A DNA stretch of 64,000 nt, taken from positions 19,239,501 through 19,303,500 of the forward strand of contig NC_046680.1 in the NCBI RefSeq assembly GCF_009870125.1, given 5' to 3'. Each line of letters starts with the position of its first letter. Within the stretch, counting starts at the first letter, position 1. Shown here piece by piece: positions 46,263 to 58,276 of this stretch. A program made the position numbers and the translations under genes. The notes under the pieces are model-generated. The model was not told where the DNA came from, made no database searches, and saw nothing but the letters and a program-made list of their open reading frames with translations. This stretch comes from Drosophila pseudoobscura. Lineage: Eukaryota > Arthropoda > Insecta > Diptera > Drosophilidae.

Positions 46263-48237
46263 TCAAATTTACATGATCGTGCCCATCCTAGCTCCATTAC
46301 GATTGATTGATGTTTGTTCACTGATATCATTATGTCATTTGGAGCTTAGCATAAACAGATCGCTCTTATCAGCACATGAGTATGACTCAGACAGTGTCAG
46401 GGGCCAGCCACTAGAGCGCTTGTCAAAACACAATTATTGGTAATGTGGGAAAAGCTGAGCTGAGTCACGTCTACACCACCACCACCACCACCGCCTCACT
46501 CACTTATTTGCCATATTTACTCGCAAGAGTAACATCGCACTACACACTTGACGCGATCGTCTCTTCTCCGTTCTAATGCGGGTCTTCCCAAATGATCTTG
46601 TACAGTTGTTGGGATTATGTTTTTGGGGTGTGGGGAGCAAGGGTCAAACTGGACTTAGATTAGTATTACGCACGGTTGGAGAGTCAAGTTTAGGAACATT
46701 TCAAAAGTATTGCTTGCATCATGACATGATGGCTGCCTAGGAGATTGTTCTTGTGGAAATATTCCTCATTCTCATTCCTCCTATCGTATGGAACTTAAAC
46801 CGAGTATAAAAACACAAACATATTTATGAATTGCGGGTCTACAGATTAGAGTCGGCATATCAGTAGCACAGCGGAGGATCGAGAACGAATCCCTTAATTC
46901 ACTCCCCGCGACGCCTTAAGCCTATAAATTAAGTAAAAAATTAATAGAAAACGTACAATAGAAAACGTAAACATACATATATGAATATGAGTAGCTATTA
47001 GTTTTACGGCAGTACTGCTGCCAATGGTAAGGCCAATTAGAAGCGAATGCTGCTATTTTGTGAACACTCTGCGATGCCCTAAAATGGTGCAAAAGTAATT
47101 AAATCCAAATAACGAACAGTAGAAGCGGGAGATCGAATGGAACTTCCGAATTGGAACACGTTCCTCAGATCGTTGGAGGCTATTATGTAAATTCGGCCTC
47201 AATATCGGACCTCTCATCAAACCCATGTTTAACTTAAACTAGAGCCAATTATTAGTTGATTGATTAGATTATACAGAGGTTTGAAACCCCTTCGTATCTA
47301 GATGAGATTAATGTGAACTATTGTTTGATTTGCTGCTGCGGAAAGACACTGCAGAACATAAGGCAAAGTCGATTAACAAGCTGATAAGAAAGTAAATTGT
47401 ACTATTTTCAAAATAGTATTTTGTAAATCTATTTGTTACTAAGGCTAAAGCTAGTCGAAGCGAAGGTAATTATACCAAATAAAACGCAAATGGCAAAAAT
47501 AGAACATCATGACCAACAACCCACAATCTCAATTCATTCTTCTTCCAGTAATGTTTACATTCTGGAATTACGCTCATAGCCTTGCTTGCCTTGCCCGATA
47601 AGGCATGAATCATCTGATTCATGATACAGCGATGTGATGCGTGCTCTGCTCATGGATGTGGATCGGCCGTTTGTGATTTACAATTTTTAGGACCATTCCA
47701 TTCAAAATGGCGACTTGGGACGTACTTCCAATCACCATATTATATTTGCCAACTATCTAATCAATTTTTGACAATTTATGAGTTCTTGAATTATGGCAAG
47801 TGCGCCAACCGCTAGACACGTGAATCGGGGACAAGCGTTGGATGAGCCATTTCCTCCGGAGGTGTGTCGGAGAAAACCTAGTGGAACACTCATTCGCGCG
47901 CAGACTACGAAAGTGAATGCGTAACCCTTATCTATGAGAATTCCGGTGGTTTTGGCGTATTAAGATATCATTCTATTTTCCAGATAGTAAGTTCAAGCGA
48001 ACTGAACGTCGTCCTACACCAGAAGCCATGTGTAAAGTTCTGTACGTTGGCAAGAATAGCCCTCTCGTCCCATAAATAAATGGCCTCGCCCTATCTCTAA
48101 GTGCCGGGCTTGCTGTAATCTCTGTCTGCAGTTGCATTTGCACTTGAAATTTGTCTGCCACCCTTTTAAAAATTGCGCATATTCGATTGATTAAAATCGA
48201 TATGTCGATAGCTGCTGCAATCAATAGGAACGATTTC
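46263..48237. other. Intergenic stretch between GlcT and synaptojanin
   Basis: No coding exon recognised. It includes a CAC trinucleotide run near 46,470-46,487 and an alternative poly(A) signal near 47,478. The only frames are short and unconvincing. Confidence 0.5.
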
Positions 48238-48440
48238 GTCTTACGTTTTTTTTGTTTGACCTTTCTCGCTAAAACCTTGTTTTAGGCAAAATCCAATAAA
48301 AGCAAGTACTTAAAAAAGGCGAATCAAGTAGAAAATTGATTTATTAATTTCCTAAAATTATGTGGGCAGAGCTTATGGTTTTAGTTAGGCATCATTATTC
48401 AACGGAATAAAGAAATTGAACAATTGGAACGATTTTACTC
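48238..48440 (+). repeat. Promoter-bearing dispersed repeat, copy D1 (partial)
   Basis: Matches the 5' two-thirds of copy C: tttgacctttctcgctaaa, ggcaaaatccaataaaagca, attatgtgggca (48357-48368) and a cattattcaacggaat word. It breaks off before the motif 6/motif 1 boxes and abuts copy D2 directly. Confidence 0.78.
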
Positions 48441-48756
48441 TTACTTTTTATTACGTTTCATTTGTTTGACCTTTTTCGCTAAAACCTTTTTTTAAACAAA
48501 ATCCAATAAAAGCAAGTAATAAAAATAAGCCAGTTAAGTAGAAAATTGATTTATTAATCGTATAAAACTAGGTGGGCATAGCTAAATGTTCTATATAGTT
48601 AGTAATAATCCACGGAACATCAAAAAAGGGGAATATGTATAATTGAACTTGAACTCGTCAGTATATTTACGGTATATTTTTAAATGAGACGGTATGTTTC
48701 GGTATATTTCTGACAGTCAGACTGTATATTTTATCAATAAGTCCGCGGTCGCACTG
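48441..48756 (+). repeat. Promoter-bearing dispersed repeat, copy D2
   Basis: A full-length copy joined head-to-tail to D1: ttgacctttttcgctaaa, aaatccaataaaagcaagta, ggtgggcatagct, gaatatgtata, motif 6 boxes (48658-48733) and GGTCGCACTG (48747-48756), a one-base variant of motif 1. It points toward synaptojanin, whose start codon lies about 760 bp downstream after an untranslated leader. Confidence 0.82.
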
Positions 48757-49513
48757 GCCAGAAATTCGCAAAAAAAATTATTTAAAAAAAGGGTATAAAC
48801 AATAGTCAAAGTGCCAAGAACCTTTATATACAAGTTCATATGAATGTCCGTGCGAAGGTGGGGTGAAGCTGAGAAAGTGTACATATTGTCTAATTCCCAA
48901 TTGAAAATAGTTTTTCCCAATGTGAAAAATCTATACAATGCCTCCACTCCACCCCCCCAAAAAAGTGTTTATCAGACGCACGCACACACTGCCGTAGGTC
49001 CACCGGGTCGAGACCCTGTGTGGGACTGACTGACTGCGTGGGAGTAAGCGGAAATATTGGAAAATTCTTGCAAAATTTTTCTCGTCTCGGTTTGTTTATA
49101 CATCAAAGTTGTCTATTGATGTTTAGCAGGCCGCCTCGTCGTGACTTTTATGACTCTCAGACGGGCAGAAATATGAATATTAGTCTAGAACGATATTTCG
49201 ATACCCCTGACTTTGAGGTCAATTAATTAATATAAAATGTTAAGCAGTTGCATATACGAGTATGCACAGAAAAAAATGATTCCAATTGCACAAATGCATG
49301 TATGTACGTATGTGCATTGTCCAGCAAACTTGACGAGAGTGCCTAAATGCTCGAGAAAAGGGTATGGAAAAGTAAAGTACACCCACAATTAACAATTTCC
49401 CATTCACTCTTGCAGATGTCTTAGCCAAGTGTGGTTGGAAGAGCCCGAGAAAACAGAATCATTCCGAGAAAAGGATTAGATAATTCCAGAAAGACAGACA
49501 GACAGACATAGAG

Positions 49514-52500
49514 ATGGCCATGTCAAAGGTGATTCGTGTGCTGGAAAAGTCCATAGCTCCGTCGCCGCACAGTGTATTGCTGGAGCATCGCCACAAGAGC
49601 GACAGCATCTTGTTCGAGTCACACGCTGTGGCTCTGCTGACGCAACAGGAAACGGACGTGATAAGGAAGCAGTACACGAAAGTCTGCGACGCCTACGGAT
49701 GCTTGGGAGTCCTGCAGTTGAATGCCGGTGAGAGCACAGTGCTGTTCCTAGTGCTGGTGACCGGCTGCGTGTCCATGGGAAAGATCGGAGATGTGGAGAT
49801 CTTTCGAATCACGCAGACGACCTTCGTGTCGCTGCAGAACGCGGCCCCTAATGAGGACAAGATTAGTGAGGTGCGCAAGCTGCTCAATTCCGGAACGTTC
49901 TACTTCGCCCACATCAATACTAGCGCCAGTGCGACGGCTGGCACCTCCGGATCTTCATTCAGCAAGTTCGACATCACACTGTGCGCCCAGCGACGGCAGC
50001 AGACCTCGGAGACGGACAACCGCTTCTTCTGGAACCGCATGATGCACATACACCTGATGCGCTTCGGCATTGACTGCCAGTCGTGGCTACTCCAGGCCAT
50101 GTGTGGCTCCGTGGAGATTCGCACTGTCTACGTAGGGGCCAAGAACGCCCGGGCAGCCATTATCTCCAGGCTGAGCTGTGAGCGGGCCGGCACTCGGTTC
50201 AACGTGCGCGGCACCAACGACGAGGGCTACGTGGCCAACTTTGTGGAGACGGAGCAGGTGATCTATGTGGATGGGGAGGTTACCAGCCATATCCAAACCA
50301 GGGGCTCAGTGCCACTCTTCTGGGAGCAGCCGGGTGTGCAGGTGGGATCGCACAAAGTCAAGCTATCTCGAGGCTTCGAGACCTCCGCTGCCGCTTTCGA
50401 TCGACACATGAGCATGATGAGGCAGCGCTATGGCTATCAGACGATTGTGAATCTCCTGGGTAGCTCACTCATCGGCAGCAAAGAGGGCGAGGCCATGCTG
50501 AGCAATGAGTTCCAGCGGCACCACGGCATGTCTGCCCACAAGGATGTACCTCACGTGGTATTCGACTATCACCAGGAGTGCCGCGGCGGCAACTTCTCCG
50601 CTTTGGCCAAGCTGAAGGAACGAATTGTGGCCTGTGGGGCCAACTACGGTGTGTTCCATGCGTCCAATGGTCAGGTGGTCCGAGAGCAGTTTGGAGTTGT
50701 TCGCACCAATTGCCTGGACTGCCTAGATCGCACGAACTGTGTGCAGACCTACCTGGGCTTGGACATGCTCAACCTGCAGCTGGAATCGCTGAAGATGGGG
50801 GGCAAGCAGCAGAACATTTCGCGTTTCGAAGAGATCTTCCGCCAGATGTGGATCAACAATGGCAACGAGGTGAGCAAGATCTACGCCGGTACGGGCGCCA
50901 TTCAGGGCGGCTCCAAGCTGATGGATGGGGCCCGCTCGGCGGCCCGGACCATACAGAACAATCTTTTGGACAACTCCAAGCAGGTAAGTGTCTTCTATAA
51001 ACTAGAGAAAAACTTAATAACAGCCACTGGAAATCATTTCAGGAAGCAATTGACGTTCTCCTGGTGGGCTCGACACTCAGCTCGGAGCTGGCTGATCGGG
51101 CACGGATCCTGCTGCCCTCCAACATGCTGCATGCACCCACAACGGTGCTCAGGGAGCTGTGCAAGCGCTACACGGAGTACGTACATCCGCGCATGGCCCG
51201 GATCGCCGTAGGCACTTACAACGTGAATGGCGGAAAGCATTTCCGGAGTATTGTCTTCAAAGATTCCTTGGCAGACTGGCTGCTAGACTGCCACGCCATG
51301 GCTCGATCCAAAGCCCTTGTGGATGTGAACAATCCCTCTGAGCATGTCGATCATCCAGTAGACATCTATGCCATTGGCTTCGAGGAGATCGTGGACCTGA
51401 ATGCCTCGAACATCATGGCAGCCAGCACGGACAACGCCAAGCAGTGGGCCGAGGAGCTGCAGAAGACCATCTCCCGGGACAACGACTATGTGCTGCTTAC
51501 CTACCAACAGCTGGTGGGCGTCTGCCTTTACATATACATACGACCGGAGCATGCTCCCCACATCCGGGACGTGGCCATTGATTGTGTGAAGACTGGCCTG
51601 GGCGGGGCCACGGGAAACAAGGGAGCCTGTGCCATCAGATTCGTTCTCCACGGCACTTCAATGTGCTTTGTATGCGCCCACTTTGCGGCCGGCCAGTCGC
51701 AGGTGGCGGAAAGGAACGCCGACTACTCTGAGATCACCAGGAAGCTGGCCTTTCCCATGGGCAGGACCCTGAAGTCGCACGATTGGGTGTTCTGGTGCGG
51801 AGACTTCAACTACCGCATCGACATGGAGAAGGATGAGCTTAAGGAGTGTGTCCGCACAGGCGATCTCTCCACGGTCCTCGAGTTTGATCAGCTGCGAAAG
51901 GAGCAAGAAGCCGGCAACGTTTTCTCGGAGTTCCTGGAGGGGGAGATTGGCTTCGATCCGACCTACAAGTACGATCTCTTCAGCGACGACTACGACACGT
52001 CGGAAAAGCAGCGGGCGCCAGCCTGGACAGACAGGTGTCTCTGGCGCCGGAGGAAGGCTTTAGCCGAGGGCGACTTCCCCTCTTGGAATCCTGGCAAACT
52101 CATCCACTACGGACGCTCCGAGCTGAAGCAGAGTGATCATCGTCCTGTCATCGCCATCATTGATGCGGAGATTATGGAGATCGATCAGCAGCGCCGACGG
52201 ACAGTCTTTGAGCAGGTCATCAGGGATCTGGGACCCCCAGACTCTACGATTGTGGTGCATGTCATGGAATCTTCGGTCGACGACGAGGGGCCCACCATCT
52301 ATGACGAGAGCGTGATGTCTGCCCTGATTGCCGAGCTGTCAAAGATGGGTGAGGTTACCCTCGTGCGCTATGTGGAGGACACCATGTGGGTGACCTTCCG
52401 AGACGGCGAGTCGGCCCTGAACGCCGCCGCCAAACGGAGCACACAAGTCTGCGGCCTGGAGCTGGTCTTCGAGCTAAAGTCTTCTGACTGGCAGCACTTG

Positions 52501-53292
52501 GTGGACAGCGAGATCGAGCTATGCACCACAAACACCATTCCGCTGTGTGCTAATCCCACAGAGCAGGCCCAGCTGTTGCAGGTATCGCCGGAGGTTCCTC
52601 AGCGGCCCAAGCAGCCACCGACGCGTCCTCCCGCTCGCCCGCCCATGCCCATGTCGCCAAAGAACTCGCCACGTCATATCCCTCATGTCGGGGTCATCAG
52701 CATCGTCCCCAAGCCGGCCAAGCCGCCGATGCCCCCCCAGCCCCTGATGCAAGCGCCCCTCCAGCCGATGCAAGCGCCTCCTCGACCGCCTGCCATGGAC
52801 AACACACCCTCCTCCAAAACGCATTCCCCCACAGAGCTGGCCTCCGTCTGTTCATCGGGCTCATCTTCGGGCAAGGCATCACCCACTGGCTCAGCAGTGG
52901 CCTCCGGTCCGCCCACTCCTCCGCGTCAAATGCAAAGCAAGCAAGCCACGCCCGTCTCTACGCCCTCAAGGCAGTTGCCGCCCTCGTCGTCTTCCGCAAC
53001 ACCATCATCGAAGCAGCCATCGCTGGAGATGCCGGACACCGCCTACGAGACCGCTAGCAATATATACGAGGAGATCCAAGACGACGTTCCCGCACCGCGC
53101 CACCCACCCCCGGCTGGACCGCCTCCAGTCATTGGCGGCGGCCCTGTGGACAGCCCTCGACGCCAGGCTGGAGCAGCTGGAGCACCGATGGGTCCCCCGC
53201 CACCGCTCCCGAATCGAGGTCGTGGTCCGCCACCGATACCAAATAGAAGCGGCAATGCACCGCCGCTGCCAACGCGACCCACTAACAACTAG
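49514..53292 (+). CDS. Synj: Synaptojanin, SAC1 and 5-phosphatase phosphoinositide phosphatase
   Basis: Exons 49514-50983 and 51043-53292 (59-bp intron, phase 0) give 1239 residues. The SAC1 phosphatase domain (about 60-430) carries the CX5R-type site in RTNCLDCLDRTN (near 397-408). The IPPc 5-phosphatase domain (about 555-870) has WCGDFNYRID, PAWTDRCLW and SDHRPV. An RRM-like DUF1866 segment follows (about 900-985), then a proline-rich tail rich in PPPRPP-type SH3 ligands (about 1010-1239). It hydrolyses PI(4,5)P2 on coated vesicles, driving clathrin uncoating at synapses with endophilin and dynamin partners. Length is close to the D. melanogaster protein. A further intron, GTGAGT at 53311 to CCACAG at 53376, may lie in the 3' UTR 18 bp after the stop. 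The promoter region holds repeat copies D1/D2. Confidence 0.95.
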
Positions 53293-54114
53293 GCGGAATA
53301 GGCCTATGGGGTGAGTACGAAACTGGTAGTCCTTATTCTCCCTGATCCTCTAATCAGTGTTATTTTTACCCCACAGCTCGCAATCTTACATTCCGCATTT
53401 CTGTATTTAACGTTGGAATCGCGTACCGAAATATAATCGAATATATTAACAAACTTGTATAGAGAGAGCGAAGGAGCCACACAACATTACATAGATGAAT
53501 CTCTGTTTGCGCACGTATCCTGCACACTACCTACTTAAGTTATGTGCTTATTTCGATAGCCTCTAGCCAGAATCAAAACTAAACGAGACTAAATTACGTA
53601 CCCGTAGAACGTTGCATGTTAGCCCTTTGTTGGATGAGAATATCACTTTTTATGCATGTTTACCGCTGGCCAGACGTACTCACCCCGGTGCACCAATACG
53701 CCAAGGATCGCAAGGAACAAAGCCTGAGCTACTTAAGTGGAATTACTCGGCATAAACTTATCGTTTAAACCAACTATATACTATATAGCCGTACTAGTCA
53801 ATTTATGAAATTATACGAGTACCATTGTTAGGCAGCAGTCGGGCCACGATCGCAATACAATTTGAATGATGATATACCGTACCTATTTATTCTTCACTCG
53901 CAAGCTGCTGTTGGCTAACATGTTGATTAATTATATATAGTTTCAATCGCGGATGGGCCTTCCATCGCACTTGAGTTCGACTTGACTACTCGTACAATAT
54001 ATGAAGAAATACAATATCAAAGAAATTGGGAGTTTGCAATTGCTCTGTTCAAATGTTGAAGTTGCGCATAAGATTAATCCCCGATCGAATGGCAAGCATA
54101 TAAATATACTATTA

Positions 54115-54158
54115 AATAAATTATGTACAATATAATCTACATCTTGCTCCGGTTTATT
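54115..54158. terminator. Opposed poly(A) signals of synaptojanin and TTC25
   Basis: AATAAA on the + strand (54115-54120) and its complement tttatt at 54153-54158 serve the two convergent transcripts. The genes end back to back with little space, so their 3' UTRs may nearly touch. Confidence 0.5.
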
Positions 54159-54232
54159 GCAGTCCACGAATCAAACACAACGCAAATGGAAACAAAAACT
54201 TAACACACCACTGGCCATTCCTGTCGGTCCAA

Positions 54233-55549
54233 TTAGAACCACTTGGGCATCGCATCGTTGGGCAGGTTCTTGTGGTTGGGAAGAGCCGTGCATTGCCGCT
54301 GCTGTCGCCAGAACTCTTGTCGTTTGTGGAGGAACTCGACCGCCTCCTTGGCAAACGTGGATATGTTCTCCGTGTTGGTGTCGGCGCGTACCAGGTCCGG
54401 ATGTAGCAACAGCTTCTCCAGATACTCTTTGTCCACGCATAGCTCTCCCAGGAGCTTCCGAGCATTGCGGCGCTCCAGGTCCGCCTTAGTGGGCTTCTGA
54501 CGCGTCGTCTGCGGACGGGGACTGTTAAGCATCTGCGACTTTGACATGTTGTCGTCGGACTTGCGCGACTTGCCGCTCTTTGGGGCGGACGGAGGTGCAC
54601 GCGGCTTGGTGCCGATGGTGTTCTCGATGGCTTCTTGGGTCTTTTGCACGCCCAGTCGGAAGGATGCCAGCTCGGGGCGAGCGCGTAGTCCGCGGTGGAA
54701 GAACATGAGGCTCTGCTCGAACTGGCCCAAATAGTAGAGCGACTCCGCCTTTTGGTAGATGGCTCGTATATTGTTCTTCTCCTCTCCGAGGGCTGTCTCC
54801 GCGTCCTGCAGTGCCTTGGAGGCTTCGCCCAGCAGCAGATAGCACTTACTGCGCGATATCAAGGCATTGATGTCCGTGCTGTTCAGCTCCAGAGCCTGAA
54901 AAACAGAGGGACCGACCATTAGAAACGGAAAACTGGAAATAGGAATGCGAAGTGGCAGTGTCAATGGGAGGATGTTTCAAGGAATGACCTTGCAGAAGAA
55001 GTGGATGGCATTCTCAGGATTGGCATTCTTGATCTCCTTGAGCCCCAGAGCTATGACCGAGCTTATGTCTGCCTCGTCGGGTATAAGTAGCGCCTCATTG
55101 CGGTCCTGCTTCTGTTTGATCTGCAGACTCTGTTTGATGTCGAAAGCCCCGGCGCTAACGGCAGCCGCTCGATCCTTGTCTGTGTAGAAGTCCACGAAGT
55201 TCTCCTTGGGCTTCTTCTTCTTGGCGATCTGCTCCTCGATGCGTTTTCGGGCCGCCCGTAGCTCTGCCTCGATGCGATTGCCCCGCTTGCCTCCGGCACC
55301 GTCGCCACCGTCTTCAGCCTGCTTGCCACGCCCCGCACGATCGCCCGACGACCTGCGTCCGCCGCGCGACTCGCGGCGATCCCATATGGGCGGCTTGTGG
55401 GAGCTGCGACTTCCGCGACCCTTTGACCTCTTGTGCGACTCGTCCAAGGACTCCTCGTCTGCATTGGCGCCCGTCCGGATGAAGCTCTGCAGAAGCTCCT
55501 GCTCCTTGTCCACGGCGAGGATGTTGTTCAGTACACTCGACATTTCCAT
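54233..55549 (-). CDS. TTC25/ODAD4-type TPR protein, outer dynein arm docking, form A
   Basis: Exon 55549-54989 and exon 54895-54233 give 407 residues beginning MEMSSVLNN. The C-terminal exon has TPR units (ALELNSTDINALISRSKCY, IRAIYQKAESLYYLGQFEQ) followed by FFHRGLRARPELASFRLG and VQKTQEAIENTIG, then LGELCVDKEYLEKLLLHPD. These are close to vertebrate TTC25 (ODAD4), part of the complex that docks outer dynein arms on ciliary doublets. The first exon is basic and Arg/Gly/Ser-rich (30-95) and ends in a further TPR-like half. Its donor GTCATT (54988) is weak. A second first exon upstream joins the same acceptor with a better donor. Sperm flagellar function is expected from the family. Confidence 0.85.
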
Positions 55550-56044
55550 AGACCTTCTCCCAGTAGGTACAATCAGGGCCAAAACTTGGTGTGAAAATCT
55601 GACACCTTCCTATGACAGCGCCAAACAAACGGTAATTGATTCGCCCGTTGAACTGTTGCCAGGGGAACGGAAACTGGCGCCTTTGATGGGTCAACAATCG
55701 ATACCAAATAACAATCAAGGAACAGCTTTTGAAAAGCTTTGAGTGTCGGCAGGTGGCGCTCGATGCTGTGTATAAGGTGTGTATGTCGTGTCATGTAGAA
55801 ATGCCCTTTTTATTTTAAATATATTAAAAACTACACTTTTAAAACTACGTCAATCTTATAAAAAGAATATGCTGCCTCAATGAAATTATAAATTAAAAAT
55901 CAATTATACACCGGCCAACGTTCCTATGTATTATTATATTTCATTTTTCGACGGTATCGGTGTACTGTAAATTCTGATTTCTGTATGCACTGTAAGTTCT
56001 TAATTTTTGGATCCTCAATAGGACCTGACTCTCTAAAGACTCAC

Positions 56045-56173
56045 CTGATTGTAGCCGAACAAAGCCTTATCATATTCGCGAACTTTCATGTGGTTATTGG
56101 ACTGATCACAGAGCAGCTTTATGGTGGTCTCGATCTCCTCGATAGTGTCCACCTTCTGCTTCTTCCGCGGCAT
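56045..56173 (-). CDS. Alternative first coding exon of the TTC25-type gene, form B
   Basis: An ATG at 56173 opens 43 codons, MPRKKQKVDTIEE through EYDKALFGYNQ, ending at a consensus donor GTGAGT (56044). The phase fits the acceptor at 54895, giving EYDKALFGYNQ joined to ALELNSTDI, an intact TPR (helix A then helix B), as in the vertebrate protein. The product would be 263 residues, lacking the basic extension of form A. Both donors lead into the same TPR exon, so alternative promoters are likely. Confidence 0.65.
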
Positions 56174-56179
56174 TCTGGT

Positions 56180-57631
56180 AGGTTACGTGTGATCCTGATG
56201 GATCAATTGTAACTCCTTGAACGCGAGACCCAGTCGCAGACTTTAAAGGTAGTACTCGGTTCAGCTCGCCGGTCCTATCCGGCGGACGTCCGTTCGAAGC
56301 ACTCGTTGCTGGCAAACTGAGTTGTTTCACCTTCGCCTCATATTTACTTGGCCTGTGGCTTGTCTATGGCCCGACTCCTACGGCTCCTCCTGCTCCACCA
56401 CCTTTCCCCTGTTGCTGATAGTTATGGCAGCCCTTGGGCTCTTCTTTGGTCTGTATGTTAGTTTGCATGCGCTGACAACCCGCAATAAACTTCAATAAAG
56501 TTACATTATTAATATCTCAGGAAACCCGTGCTCTAGGGGCAAGAGGGTCGGAGCAGCGAACGGATTAATTAATTGCACTTGATTGAAATTAAAGCCCGAT
56601 CCGCGGATAGCTTTAACCAGTTCGAGACAAAGTCACGCACAGTCGGAGTCGTGCAGCAAAACGCCAAATGAGTTTTAAAAGGGGGCGGCTGCCCGAACAA
56701 ATCCAATTAGAAGCAAGCTGATAAGAGCGGGGCCACAAAGCCGAAGCCTCGACCTGGGCAATCAATATGCAGCAGGGAGGGGGGGGTGTGTGTGGGGGGT
56801 GGCAGAGAATGGGGCTAGACGAAACAGATTTTGGAAGGGCTCTATCCCTGAGCTACTGTCTGCCACTGTCTCTGTCTTTGCTTCTGCCACGGCATTCACT
56901 TGTTAAGAACATTCATTTCGACATATTTATGAAACCAAGCAAATTGCCATTAATTTTCTTGTATGGTTTTTAGAGTAAATAAATAAGTCTGATGTCGGAG
57001 CAGGTCGAGTCGGGTCTTGCGTGCTCCTGCCTCATTTTGACTGTGGCAGCAACCTTCGCGGTGGCGTGGCAAAACAATTTCATTTCCCCGCCCCCCAATG
57101 ATGACGAGAATGCCTTAATGCCCGAGACATTTTGTGGCCTATCCCCAAAACCAGCCCCTGCCCCGAACTGACTGATTGCCGTTCCGGTTACGACGTTGCA
57201 GACATGACGTTAGAAATTATGATATTTGCATTTGTTCAAGTTGCCCCGAAGTTATCCTTGTGGATGTCGCCGGAATGGGCAGGCGACGAGCCGTGTCCGG
57301 GTTAATGGGTATGTCGGTTTGTCCTTAATACCGATTTGCGTTTACGACAACTCCAATTCTTATGATGATAATCGCATCAATTGATGACCTGATTGATGGC
57401 CCATGCAAACGTAGATCAGACCTCACCTGTTGAATGGAATCCAATCAAGAATGAACGGCTCATTCTTGAAGCAACGAACAATATTGAATTTTTAGTTTAT
57501 TAGATCAACAGATCTACATGAGATCGACTTTTGTAAGGGCGACGTGAACGATTCCGTTTCTTATGTCGGAACTAAGACGGTGGGCAGGGAAAAATAAAAT
57601 AAATTCGCACACGCGCACTTCCAAAATTGCA
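56180..57631. other. Intergenic stretch
   Basis: No coding exon supported. A G-rich run lies at 56,776-56,800 (gggaggggggggtgtgtg). The short frame near 56.8 kb is of low complexity. Confidence 0.5.
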
Positions 57632-58276
57632 TCACATCCCTTTGTAATACCTGCACACCCTGAATAAACATATGAGATGCACAACTGAAACCAACAGAAA
57701 CAGTGTATCAATATATATCCGCCTGATCCAATGACAATGTGACACTTACTTGGCAATATTATCGTCAAAACGGAAGCCCATGGCAGAATATGGCTTATAG
57801 ATTTCCCTATACGAAACCAAGTTTTTGATGGCTGCGAAGTAAAACCAATGATATATCAAGGGTAATACTGAGAATCCGATGAACTTTGGACTGTAGGATT
57901 TGAACTTACCAAGAACAATCCCAAAAGTATGAATATCCCAGAGAGCATGTGCAATATGGCAATTAAAAGACTTATAATATTCGCGATAACTAGGGAAGTG
58001 CTTCTACCCTTTTTAGTATCTGTATGTAAATAGACAAATTTCCGATCCAATCGGCTTACTTTTTCTCGCTCACTCCGCATTTATTAGCCATTACTCACCC
58101 CTGCTATCAATATAGCTTTTACCTTGTATTACAGGTTTTTTCAATTCATTGCTTAAACTGAAGATTATTGATATTAATATAAGTAAACCAATGGCTAAGT
58201 TCCATGCTCCAAAGAAAATGCACCATATTCTATCAGGATAACAATCGAAAGACCCACAATTGCAAATCAAACACAT
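57632..58276 (-). CDS. Small multi-pass membrane protein, four exons, family uncertain
   Basis: Exons 58276-58099, 58019-57910, 57831-57750 and 57684-57632 join in frame to 140 residues with good GT/AG sites (GTGAGT, GTAAGT, GTAAGT). The protein begins MCLICNCGSFDCY. It has a hydrophobic helix at about 17-42, a second at about 69-96 (IANIISLLIAILHMLSGIF) and a third near 108-130 (HILPWASVLTIIL), and ends with a basic tail RVCRYYKGM. The Cys-rich start and the LPW segment recall small Drosophila membrane proteins of the DUF4728-like type, but I could not place it. The last two exons rest only on splice consensus and frame, and other joins are possible. Confidence 0.5.
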
